Assembly (NCBI GenBank): GCA_016584495.1
Contig: WAID01000003.1
Coordinates: forward strand, 6,404,501 to 6,468,500
Direction: 5' to 3'
Length of the DNA: 64,000 bases
DNA from: Celoporthe dispersa
Taxonomy: Eukaryota; Ascomycota; Sordariomycetes; Diaporthales; Cryphonectriaceae
Part shown: positions 35,522 through 46,910 of the stretch, in pieces
How positions within the stretch are numbered: position 1 is the stretch's first letter
Layout: each line of letters begins with the position of its first letter
Position numbers and translations under genes: made by a program
Notes under the pieces: model-generated
What the model saw: the letters and a program-made list of their open reading frames with translations, nothing else
Databases searched by the model: none
Told to the model about the DNA's origin: nothing

Positions 35522-36712
35522 TCACCGTCTCCATAGAAACCCCTTCCTCGCACCACCCACGGCCCCTGTCCTCCCGCGGGCCAGCAGCATCTCCCTCGCG
35601 TTCCGGCTGTACTTGCCACCGCTGGGCGCCAGCTCCCCGCCGCCCTGCTTCTTCATCACGCGGTATACCGTGTCCCCGAGGCGCTGGTCCTCTGGGCGCC
35701 GGGGCCCCGACCTCGCCACCTGGCGCGCGGCGGTGTTGAACTTGATCTTCCTGGGGCGCGAGGCGGCGTTGTCGTCGTCATCGTCCGGAGCATCAGGGGC
35801 GTCGTCGTCGGGCTCCGAGTCCGAGGCTAGGAACTCGTCGGGCAGCACCGCGGGCAGGGCGGTGCGCCTGTCGAGGCGCCTGCGCGAGGAGGGAGGTAGC
35901 CGCGGCGCTGATGTCGGGGAGCCGGCGGCGGCTGCCCGCACCTGCTGCAGCTGGTGCCCCTCCTGGTGCCTCCGCGGCGGCAGCCTGCTGCTGTGCCCTC
36001 CTGCGCTCCTCGGTCTGCCTCTTCAGCCTCGCGTCGCGCTCCTGTCTCTTGCGCCGCAGCTCCTCCTGCTGCTGCCCTGCGGCGCGGGCGGCGGCCTCCG
36101 CGGACCTGGCAGCCTGGGCCGCAGAGGTGGAGGTCGAGACGGCCTCGGGCGCCTCGTCGTCGCTGTCCCGCCCTTCCTCCTCTGGCTCCTCGCCGGCGAG
36201 CTGCGCGTCGAGGGGGTTCAGCGCCGGCCCTCCAGCGGGGTGTAGAACTCGCTAGGGCCCCTATCGCCCTCGCCGCCGTCGTCATCGTCGAACCGGATGT
36301 GTTTCCCGGTCGCGGGCGCGGAGATGGGGATCTCGGCCTGGACGTCGCTGCGCCTGAGGGACGACTTCTTCCCCGTGGAGGAGGTGAGTGTCGCCTCGGC
36401 GGTGTGGATGGCGACCCTGGGCTTCTTGTTCTTCTTGCTGCTGCTTCCCTCTGGGGCTGGCGCGGGCCCGTCCTGAGGAGCCTTGCGCTTGGGGGTGCGG
36501 GCGGAGGGCGTCGCCGCTCCTGCGTCTGTTTCGGGCCCTGCGTCTGCGTCTGGGGTGCTGTCGTCGTGTTCGAGGTCCGGTTCTCCGGCTGGGAGGGCTA
36601 CGGCTGGTGGGGCGGACTTGGGGGTCGTGGTCTTGGACCTGGGCTGGGGTGTCCTCGAGGCCGCTGGCTTGGACCTCGGGGTCGAGGTTGCAGATCTGGA
36701 GCCCTTGGCCAT
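35522..36712 (-). CDS. U3 snoRNA-associated protein, Utp16/Bud21-like
   Basis: Probable small-subunit processome factor acting with U3 snoRNP in 18S rRNA processing in the nucleolus. The start at 36712 opens a basic, disordered N-terminus (MAKGSRSATSTPRSKPAASR) with a KRKAP nuclear signal, then KHIRFDDDDG and GPSEFYTPLE. A charged coiled segment follows (ELRRKRQERDARLKRQTEER). The C-terminus has the family's signature: LPDEFLASDSEPDDD, then RPRKIKFNTAARQVARSGP, DTVYRVMKKQGG, KYSRNAREMLLARGR and RKGFLWRR. Two frame breaks are required: one missing base in the G run at 36228-36230, and one extra base somewhere in 35900-35990 that I could not place exactly. Net length after both is about 396 residues. 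The C-terminal block gives the assignment; the middle is uncertain. Confidence 0.75.
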
Positions 36713-39700
36713 AGTGTCGTTGCGTGGCTTGGCAAGTTTTTCTCTCGAGATTCTTGTTTTTTTTCTTCTTTTTTCTCTCCTTCTACACCCTGCCGTTCTT
36801 TGGAGGAATGGATCCGGTCAGTTCGGGCAGAGCAGGTCTCGTTGTTGATGATCGAGGAGAGAGCAGACGCATGCCAGCTCGTAAATAGTTGTGTTGGCTG
36901 TGTTTGGTGTTGTTCATGGGGGGCCTTGCAAGAAAGACGAGAATCTGAACTTTTTGTTATCGATATGGGCGGTCCCTGGATGACTAAGTCTGGGCAGGGT
37001 TCAAGGTTCATGCTTGGTGAGCCTCGACGGACCTCCCTCCTTCAACGTCACGGACCTCACGGACGGTCCGTCGAGGAGCCTCAGGATCCTCTCGACAACA
37101 TGAGGCTTTACTTTTTCAGTCCCAGCTCGACCTGCCTTCCTGACCTGGCAGCTGTCCGCCCGTGATGGCCATCATCTCGAGATCTTGTCGCGCCCCTACG
37201 CGGTAGCTTGGCTCACGATGCCCGGAGAAGGATGCAGCCAGCCAGACCATAGAGAGAAGAGAACCTGGCAGCTTGGTAAGGCACCTGGCGCTCTGTACAG
37301 CCCAGCAGGAGCAGGAACAGGACTGCGGCGAGGGGAGTGGTGACCTGAGGGATGGCAAGTCGGGGGATGATGTGCCCGTCCTCGAGGCTGCGTTCTACGA
37401 GCGGGAGGGCAGGAAGGTGTAGGAGGCCTTGGCAGGTCAAGGACGACAGGTACGCCTACGACAGTGCATATTTGCTACCAGAGCCCATGTGTATCTTTCT
37501 ATATCCTTTTCCTTGTTTTTTCTTTTCCCTCTCCCTTCTCTCTCTCTCTCTCTCTCTCACACTCTCTCAGAGACTCACTATCACTCACTCTGTTTCAACC
37601 CTAACCGCGCTCGCGAGCTGGCTACACCAGACATCCTTCATAGGGGATCAAGATGTAATATTCACCAACCACAACATCCCAATGCCCCGATTCGGGCCTT
37701 TTCAAACACCGTATGTCAGCCAAGGCTGTGCGACTAATGCATTCCTGAAACCCGCGGCTGGGGCCAAGGGATCATTTCGATGCTGCGGGTGACCAGAGTT
37801 GATTCAACCCAGCAGACAAGCTCTGGCAGAATGCCATCTGAACACGGCTGATCTGTCCTGTGTGTGTGTAGTCTACAGACGGCTTCCCAACTGCCGCGAT
37901 CAGCAGGGTTCGTGCTCTTCTTCTCCGTCATATCTATTTCCGCTCATTCCTCTGTTCTGGTTCTGTGTCGGCATTAAATTGACCTTTTTATGCTTAATCA
38001 CCCCGGATATTTAATGACTGGCAGACCCTGATTGTCAAGATCCTACACGCCTCCCGGCTGGGCGTGCTCCGGATGAAAGGATGAGGGCGGAGTGGAAACC
38101 TCTAGCAGTATAAGGGACATTCCGGGGCTCGCCTGACCAGCACATACGCTCCGTAGCGGGCGAGTCAAGCCCACGAGAACACCCCCCCCCTGGCCCCCTC
38201 TCGTCTTCCAAGGTCGTACTGCTTCAGCCAGATGCCATCCCGCCTGCTCGAGAGCCCCCGACTGGCCCGCCCAGGTGTTCCATCGGATGGACAGTACTAC
38301 GTTCATGTGGCATTGAGCGGGGACACACGGCAAATTCGGCACCCGCTCCACATTGTGAAGCCTTGGGCTTGAATCTAGACAGAACGGTGAACGTTGGAGA
38401 GGGTGAGCTGTCGAGGCCGAACCTGGGGACTCTGCCGAAAGACCATCACAAATAAGGAGAGAAAAATAAATAAGGAAGAAAAGAAGAGAAAAAAAAAAGA
38501 GCTGGCTATACACGATAAATGACTCGTTCATTTTTGTAAAAGGACGCCTCGTACCGTAATGCACAGCAGACTGGAGACGATTTCTATCATATCTGACAGC
38601 CGAGGCGTGGTGGGCGAGACCACCAGACCAGACCGCATCTGTGGTGCCAGCGCAGCGGTGCGTCTTTCTACCCACGACAGACAAAGACAGGCGTCGATGG
38701 TACCGTGCTGCGGGTGCGAAAAGCCTAAATGGCGAGGTACTATGTGGCAGTATGCATTCTGCACATGTAGGGTGCATCATGATGGCCCAACACCAGCCCC
38801 TCCCTCCCCTCCCGCCCTCTCCGGAACCTCAGTCCAGGACAGAGGTGGCCTGATGCATGAGTACTTTATGGATACATGCTGGTGTAGGACAGCTACCACA
38901 CATGTGGTACAGAATACAACCCTACCGACCACCAGAGCAGCGGAGGGGGTCGCGGTGGGTAGTCGTCAGGCTGGCCCGCACGGTGTTGATGAGTCAGCCT
39001 GGCTGTGACCTGAAGGCTTGGAATGGCCGTGTGGATGTTGGTGCTCGCCCGGGACCGCTGGTCAGGATCAGAGCAGGACCAGGACATGAAGGAAGAGTGC
39101 CTGGAGGAGGAGGTGCGATTAAGCAGTTGGCCCAAGCTCCCCGCTGGGTGACGGCCCCACTTGCCGCCAGTGGGCCCGTCTCGCCTGGAGAATTTCGAGA
39201 TTGGGCCATTGCGCCTTCTTGCTTTTCCTTCTCAGAAGTAACTTTAGTGCTGCCCTAGCCCCCCTTCCAAGGCTGGGTACCTCCCTGTCCTGGGGAAGTC
39301 ACTTTAGACGACCTGAGACTGTCTTTTTCTTTTTTTTTCCTTTCCTTTTTTTTTCTTTTTCTTTTTTTTTTTTTTTTTCGTTTTGCGTTTCTTCTTCAAT
39401 TAGGGCGCAAGCCTCTCTCTCTCTCTCTCTTTCACACACATTTTTGCTCACCGCTCACCCTATGCGCCTAGGAGAAAAAGTGACACACCCTCCTCATGTC
39501 GGCCTATGCTATGCAGGTCTGGACTCTCTTGCGTTGCCTGCCTGTCTGCGCAGTTCCTTCGTTCTGTGCTCTGCATCCTGAATGGCCTGCGGGCGAGCTG
39601 CACCTTAGCAGCAGGCAGGCTACTCTGGAGACCAGCAGAGGCGGTGCAGACAGGTGCACAGCCTGTGCTACAGCCTGAGGCTCCTCTGCTGAACACGCTG

Positions 39701-42174
39701 GAGGGACTCCTGACGGAGAGACCTCGGTCCTTTAACATGTCGGGCTCAGCACCAAGGACTCGTCTCTGAGTATGTCCCAGAGCACACATCCTCGTCAGCT
39801 GTGTGCGGGTGGCCTGCTGTCGACCCAACCCGGCTCCCACCACACCCCGACGCTGGAGCTCCAGGCCGGAACCCAGATACCTGGAAATAACCATCACGGA
39901 CATCCTGACCTGACCCATGCAGCCAGGTCGCTGTCACCGCAGCGTAGCATGACAGCTGCATGCTTGCCTGAGCATTAGGGGCCATACAGAATACTGTACC
40001 CGACCTACCAGGCCCAAAGTCAGGCCCGCCAGCCACGCCTCCAATCTACTACCACCTTGGGTGTTACTCACCGAGTCCTACAGCCCTCGGCCTCAGAACC
40101 AGGGTTCATCATTTCTCCCTGTTGATGCAGAGTTCTCATGATGAGACAGAGGAATACGCTGGTGGCAGGGTCGGCTGTAAGAACGGCTCCCGGCCTTGCT
40201 GCGTCCTCGGATCGGCTCCAGTAGCGATGCAATAGGGCGCCTCACGTTGAGGAGCCCCTCCTCTACAGATTGCCAGCCGCACACGACGTGTTCCCGCCGG
40301 ATCTGGTCCCCAGCACCCGTGTGCCGTGTGCTCAGCGGCGGGATGCAGCTTGTCATCGTATCACACCTACCACGGGCCATTGTGTGGCACTATGGGACGA
40401 CGATCTGCGCGCCCAACCCGGCCCATTGGCCCTTTTCAAACAGCCCGCCAGCCTGACCTACGGACGCGGCCCCCCTTCACGCTGCAAGACGCTGCAGCGT
40501 GGGCGCCAGCTCACCAACAGCACTGGAAGCATCCGCGCATCGAGCCCGGCAGGCCTGCTGCACACCACCAGCCCGCCCTTGCACACAACCTGGCCCCTTG
40601 CCCCACTCCCCCCTGGGAACCGATTCTATGTACAGGACCGACCCTACAGGCCGGCACAAGTTTCCTCTTACCGCATCTGCTGGGGTCTGTCTTTCCTTTT
40701 TTTCCTTCTCTTTTTCTTCTTCTTTTTCTGGTAGACCAGGAACGAGGACTACATAACCTACCCATGGCAGATCTAGACTTTCCCGTGCGCATCCGAGGAG
40801 TGGTTACGTACCTGTTTGTACCCATGCAGCGAGTTACTTCCGAGTTACACACCACTCATGTCCCCGTCCAGATAGATGTGAAAGGCTGACGTGGGTGAGC
40901 ATAATTGAACAAAAAGGTACTCACAAATCTTCCGCAGCAGCGAGGACCTCCCCCCCCTCCCTCCCCACACCCTCCTCCTCCTCCCCCGGCGACCTGTGGA
41001 CCTGTCTACAAGGCACAGGGGTGAGCTGTAAGCGCCGCAGCGCGTGAGCTGTCTCCGGATAATTTCGACCAAACTTCCTTCTCTTGGCGAAAAGCAAGAA
41101 ACAAAACCGCGACAGGGCTTATCCATGGCGGTCATTCCAGGGCCTCCTCAAGGGAATGCTGAGAGGCTGAAGCCGGCGCGAAGCAGGCGCCAGTGCTGTC
41201 CCTGATGAAGGCCGGGGTCCCGGACCGTGTGGCCCAGCCCGCCTCCATATGCACAAATATTCCGCCTTTTGACTCCACGAGCCGGTCCAGGCTCCCTGCA
41301 GATACTTGACTGCTCTGTGGTTCCGCGTTGTGGTCCCATGAGGGAGACCATGGGACGGTATCGGCCTCCAGCTCGATGATGGACGACGCCCCCATCCGGC
41401 CGAGCTAGATGGGCGGACGTATGTACTACATGGTAGCCAGGCCACCCTGTGACAATTGCAGGACAATCTCGAGAGGCGGCACGCCGACCGCCACAACCGC
41501 CACTGATGTCACCTACCGGACAGGTCGAGGTCCCAGGGATCTCACGCTGCCCGGCCTGATTTGCCCGGATGTTGGCCCGCGAATCGACCGACCACCAAGC
41601 TGTCGAGGTTTCCTGGGTTTCTACGAGGTCTGAAGACGCCAAACCCCTACACGGCGGGTTGCAGCCCAGACAGGTAGGGAGGGGGGAGGGCAAGGTCCAT
41701 CCGCTGGCGGCCCCGGTCCCCACTGGTGCATACATACATACATCTGGAGGGTTGTACCTCAGTGCATATGCATGCATACGGCCCCTGCCCCGCCAGATGG
41801 TAACCTGGATCCTAGCAAAGACCCGTTGCCGGGCTTTCTCGCTCACGCTCAAGCACGGCAGGTACTTGGGGGGGGGGTTGCCTCGCGCGCGCGCACGTAA
41901 ATCCTGGTACTTGGAACTTAGCCCGACTGCAAGCTCCTACAGGCGGCGTGTGCTGCACAACACACACACACACACACCCACGCCCGCCCCGCCCGCCTTT
42001 CCTACCGCAGAGAGGGGGAGGGGAGATGCCACAGGCAGGCCGAGAGCTCTCCCGCGCCCCCCCTACCACACGCTGCACATGCACGGCTTGGGAGGAGAGG
42101 GCAGAGATGAGCAGCCAGCGCATCGCCCGCAGCTTCTCTCCTCGCCTGGCCAGTACACCCCGACCTGCAGGAGG

Positions 42175-42176
<2 letters not shown>

Positions 42177-42206
<30 letters not shown>
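42177..42206. repeat. (CTG)10 trinucleotide repeat
   Basis: Ten perfect CTG units in gene-free DNA. It reads as poly-Leu, poly-Cys or poly-Ala in one direction, but no surrounding gene supports translation. Confidence 0.95.
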
Positions 42207-42207
<1 letters not shown>

Positions 42208-42730
42208 CCGACGGAGACACACCGCTGCCGAGTCAGCAGCGTGCGGACAGCAACCTCTGCGGGCGCAGTCTTGTGCCTCGTAACCAGGTGGTCTCATGCA
42301 CGGTACACGTCCAGAGGGGACGGGATCTCCCACGACGGCACAGAAGAGCCAGGCGGTTCTCCTGTGCCGGGCTCCTCTCAAGATGCTACTAATCACAAAT
42401 ACTGATGAGATCTCCTATAGCATACACAGCATGCCATCCCGGGCTGGTACGCCACTGCACGCCGCTCATCTGGGATGCCGCCTCATGACTGCTACTTCCG
42501 GTACCCTGCCTGAGCCTGGGGCTTATCGGCAGAGGACGCCATCAATGATCAAGAATCAAGATCGCCTGTTCCGGTACCAGCTACAGTTTTTTTTCTTCTT
42601 CTTTTTTTTACCCTCTCTCCCCCCCTCTCTCCCTTTACACCACCACCCGGTCTCCCTGCGTATATCCTCCTCCTCCTCCAGAGCTGTCGCAGGACTATTT
42701 ATCTCTCGGGCTCAGAAGGCTGACCAGGCC

Positions 42731-42880
42731 TGTCTTTCTCTCTCTCTTTCTCTCTCTCTCCCTCTCCCCCCCCTTCCACACACACACACACACTCTCTCT
42801 CTCTCTCTCTCCCTCTCCCTCTCTCTCTATCTGTCTCTGTCTGTCTCTCTCTCTCCCTCACACACACGCACACACCAACC
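42731..42880. repeat. CT/CA-rich compound microsatellite
   Basis: Blocks of CT, CA, CTGT and CCCT repeats over 150 bp, about 0.5 kb upstream of the velvet gene. Confidence 0.9.
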
Positions 42881-43404
42881 CAGCCCTCTCATGTCGACGA
42901 TGGTTGCATCAGCTCCGTGACATCTGCCTCATCCCGCCCCCGCCCCCCCCTGCGAGTGCGCGGCCTGTACCGCTGAGGGCCAGGGAATAACACATGAGAG
43001 GATTTCCTTTTTTTTTTTGTCTTTTTCTTTTTTTCCTTTTGGCACAAGTCACTCGAAAGCGGCTACGTGCAGACAGCCTTTACCTAATACTCACCCCTGT
43101 TCTTATTTGGTCAACCCACCACCCCCCCGACTTTGCTTTTTCGACATAACTCCTCAGGCGTACCCAGGCTGTATCATGATCCAGACCCCCAAGACACAGC
43201 GAGACGCGGCGGGAAAGGGTCGCACACAGTGACTCGCGTCTGGCGCTACGTGCGCCCTCAATGTACGGACCCCACGCCGGCGTCCTCCTCCATCGCTTAG
43301 AGTTGCTGGGTTTTGTGTCGACGGCTCTCTCCGGCGCGGATACTTGATCGCCCCGATCCCATGACCACTAAGCTGGTACCACAACACACGACCTCGGAAT
43401 CAAC

Positions 43405-44919
43405 ATGATGGAAGCTATGGCCAGACCTTGGAGCCAATGGCACCACGACCCGGCCGAGGAGCCTGATCAGGGCTCCTCCTACCCAGACTTCAGAGCAGGC
43501 CTGGGCGAGCAGCGGGCTCCTCAGCTCTATACGCCCCCGAGCCTCCCCACGAGGCTGCCTCTGCCCCAGCCTACACCGTCGCATCTGCCCCGGAGAGAGT
43601 CGGCGCAGAGCAGCCATGGAACCACGCCGTCCCCCCTCGAGCGGCCCTCGCCAGCGGGCCCCCTCGCCTCTGCTGACCCCAGCCATGCTGCTGCTGCTGG
43701 GACACCGCGAGGCCCGTACCACGACTACTGGAACCCGCCGCCCCAGCCGAGCCCTGCTGTTGTCAACGGCAGAGGCGAGGCCGACCCGCCCCATCATCCT
43801 GCCATGTACAGCAGGAGCTACCAGGACCCATCTCACGCCGCTGCGTACGGCAGAGGCTACGCGGACCCTCTCAACCTGCTGCTGCGTACGGCAGAGGCGA
43901 CGCGAGCTCGTCACAGCTCATGAGACCCACACATCCGAACGCGATCCCGCCAGCAGCAGCAGCAGCAGCAACAACAACAACAACAACAACAACAGGTCAC
44001 TACGGCGCCATGGGGACCCACCAACAGGCGAACCTGCCACCAGGCCAGCCGGAGACTTACTATCCAGTGCCCCCCGGTCCGCACCACAGCCGATCACCCG
44101 AGGACTCGCGGCTCAGCAGCCCGTCAGAGTCTGTCTTTGCGTCTCAGCGCCAGGAGCCCCGCAGCAACATGGCCGTCGAGTCACTGCTCAACAGCGAGAC
44201 CATATCGGCAAAGGCAGCAGGCAAGGCTCCCATGCCGGCGGTGCCGCCGGCGGTGCCACCGGCGCCAGTGATGCGCCCACCGGCGATGGAGTACCACATC
44301 TTTTTGCGGCAGCAGCCGGTCAGCGCCCGGTCTTGTGGGTTCGGCGACAGAGACCGGAGAGTCATCGACCCGCCGCCCATCGTACAGCTGTTCATCACGG
44401 GCCCCAGCCTCTCCCCGTTCGAGATGAGGCAGAGGCTGCGGAACCCGCTGAACATCATCCACTGCTCCATATGGAGCGAGGATGGCACCCAGGACCTGTC
44501 GGCGATGCCCGAGGAGTTCACGCGCCAGAAGAGACTGATGGGCAACCTGGTGGCCTCGCCCTTTGTGGGATACGACGAGTACGACCAGGAGGGCTGCTTC
44601 TTCTGCTTCCCGGACGTCTCGTGCAGGACCTCGGGCCGGTACCGGCTCAAGTTCAGCCTCGTCGCCCTCAACACGCGGCCGGGCGCCAAGTCCCCCGTCA
44701 AGGTCGAGGTGCTGTCCGAGGTGTTCCAGACCTTCAACGCCAAGGAGTTCCCCGGCATGTCCGAGTCGACCCCTCTGGCCAAAAGCCCTCCGGGAGCAGG
44801 GCTGCAACATCCCGACCAAGAAAGGCAACGACGGGAGGGACTGGAGGAGGAAGGACAGTGGAGACTACTCGGACGAGGGCGGAACATCCCGCAGGAAGCG
44901 GACGAGGACCAGCCAGTGA
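43405..44919 (+). CDS. Velvet-family transcriptional regulator, VelC/VosA-like
   Basis: Velvet proteins are fungal DNA-binding regulators that couple development, sporulation and secondary metabolism. The N-terminal 290 residues are Pro/Gln/Ser-rich and disordered, with tandem repeats of an AAAYGRGYADPS-like unit, poly-Ala and poly-Thr tracts. The velvet domain occupies the C-terminal half: YHIFLRQQPVSARSCGFGD, RRVIDPPPIVQLFI, LRNPLNIIHCSIWSE, GCFFCFPDVSCRTSGRYRLK and EVFQTFNAKEFPGMSESTPL. A basic tail ends GTSRRKRTRTSQ. The long N-terminal extension with the domain at the end fits VelC better than VosA, which has it first, but I cannot decide firmly. Two frame breaks: one missing base in the C run at 43866-43868, confirmed by the internal repeat, and one extra A at 44781-44784, before ALREQGCNIP. 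Corrected length is about 504 residues. Intronless. Confidence 0.87.
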
Positions 44920-45674
44920 TGTCTTCCTCTCCGGCTCCTGTGTCTCTCCAGCCCGAGGCTGAGCGGCCCTGGCTCTAGGGGCCGGCCCCCTTCCCCGAAG
45001 CTGACCACCAAGGTCGTCCACGCGTCTCCTTCCCTGCTCGAGAGATCGGTGTTGGACGCTCACCTGGCCACATCCCACCCGACCTTTTTTTTCTTTCTTT
45101 CTTTTCATACTATACCACACATTGTGTCTCTAGCCCATGAGCTCAGCTCATCACGGGTGGTACGACAGGGCGTTATATTAATTCTTGACTATTCGGGCGG
45201 CTTTTACTTCCACACAAGAGATGGAGATATTCCTTGGCTTCGGGCTCAGAGGAGCGCAGGAGGTTCAGGCTGAACCGGACACAAAGCTGAAAAGGATCAA
45301 CAGACCGACGGCGTTGGATAAAAAATTTATTGTTTCGACAGAGGACGGAATGACAAGGGCGTTGAGAGAGACAGCGGGAGAGAAGGGGGGAGGGAAAAAG
45401 AAGAAAAAAAGGCGCGCTCATCCTGCGAGAAGAGCGATGGCTACAACACATATATCTGAAGAACGGAACTCAGATTCGACGGCGACCGCTGGAAGGCTTA
45501 GGAATCCCCCCCTCGGCGGCGGGGGGACATGAGACATGAGATTTGGGTCACGACTTTCACGCGGATGGCACAACGTAACCAGCTCTCCCTCCACCCGAGA
45601 TGAAGAGCCTTTTTGTCTGTTTTTTTTACTTGTGTTTTCTTCTCTCTGGCTTCTCTGGCCCTTTGGCCTGCCCA

Positions 45675-45683
45675 TATAAATAG
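45675..45683 (+). promoter_or_regulatory. Orphan TATA box (TATAAATAG)
   Basis: Same 9-mer as at 35118, followed by T/C-rich DNA on the plus strand, with no protein gene downstream. Could mark a non-coding transcript or be chance. Confidence 0.25.
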
Positions 45684-46035
45684 ATTCGGAAGGAATCCTG
45701 TTCTCTTTTTTTTCTTCTTCTCTTCTCTTCTTCTCTCTCTTTCCTTCCCTGGCAAATTGTTCTGTCTTGCGCGCGTGTTGGACACTGAAGATGCGAATGC
45801 TAATCTCCAGACAACTGTCTCTGAGGACGCCTGCCCTCCGCTATCGAAGGTCCTCCGGGGGGGGGGGGGCGAGGGGCGAGGGGCGAGGGGCAGGGCACAC
45901 TGTACCTCGAATACCTAGAGGGCATCTGCAGCAGCAAACCTAGAATAGATTGAAATTGAACGCCGGGATGGACGCGTCTGATGGAGCCCCTCTATGAGAA
46001 AAAAAAATTCATGTCCAGGTCGCTACGAGTCTACA

Positions 46036-46078
46036 AGAGAGAGAGAGAGAGAGCGTGTGTGTGTGTGTGTGTGTGTGT
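46036..46078. repeat. Compound (GA)n(GT)n microsatellite
   Basis: A GA run followed after one C by a GT run, in gene-free DNA. Confidence 0.92.
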
Positions 46079-46849
46079 ATACGCCCGCGGTGAAACAAGA
46101 CAACCCGACTGTCCTTTTCCTCGTTAACCATGAGCGCAGGATCCTCGACAGCCCCGCCTCCCTGCCTCCTCCCCACCTGGCCATTTTTCCTTTTTTTCCT
46201 TCTTTCTTTTTTCCTTTTTTTCCTTTTTCCCTTCCCCTCTCTCTCTCTGTCTCTCTCTCTTTTATTTTTCCTTCCTTTTTTTCCGACTCCTTCTCCGGTT
46301 CGGGAAAGCTGAAATTGCCGTCCTCCCAAGCCGAGACCGAACGCCTCCTCGACTGGTGTGTCTCAGCACGGGTAATATATTGGCGGCGAAGAGGGAAGGA
46401 GGGGGGGTCGAGGGTGTGCCTATCGATACTTATTTCCGGGTGAATGGCGCCCCCCCCCCTGTTGAAGAAAACTATTTGCTCAGAGACAAGAGAAAGGGAA
46501 TGACGTTCCCATCTGCATTAACGGCTCTGCAGTCCCGCTCGCCGTTGGGCAGGCCGCCAGGTCACCAGCTCGCCGATGTCTCAACTTTCCCTGGCTCCCC
46601 CTCCCCCCAACCATCATCTCGACAATCAGCGGCGGGTTGATGTCGGGGTAAAAAAAAGAGAAGGGGGGGTGGGGGGTTGATATTCTGATCGTCATACCCG
46701 CATCCGAAGACATACAGCCACCTTCTGCATGGTTCATCTCCTCTCCCTGCTACCAGACACGGGACGCGGCAAGGACGGGTGGCCCTGCAAGAGCAGACAA
46801 CATGGGGCCGGGCTCGAGCTGACCGCCAGAAGCAGAGCGTGAGTGGTAC

Positions 46850-46852
46850 AAT

Positions 46853-46910
<58 letters not shown>
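46850..46910. repeat. Compound (ATAC)n(AC)n(AG)n microsatellite
   Basis: Three different simple repeats adjoin over about 60 bp. Confidence 0.92.

Larger units (their letters stand above)
36713..43404. other. Long gene-free stretch (6.7 kb)
   Basis: The longest region without a supported gene. Several frames exceed 100 codons, the largest 234 codons at 41148-41852 on the minus strand, but none shows domains or sensible composition. It contains CT, CA, CTG and CG microsatellites, poly-T tracts and copies of a short TGTGGCA(C/G)TATG motif. The last kilobase, with very strong CT/CA runs, is the upstream region of the velvet gene. Confidence 0.5.

Noticed and set aside
40326..40889. 187-codon plus-strand frame
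   Set aside because: Contains a Phe-rich run from a poly-T tract and no domain.
41148..41852. 234-codon minus-strand frame in the gene desert
   Set aside because: No recognisable domain, mixed composition, no codon bias like that of neighbours; probably chance in GC-rich DNA.
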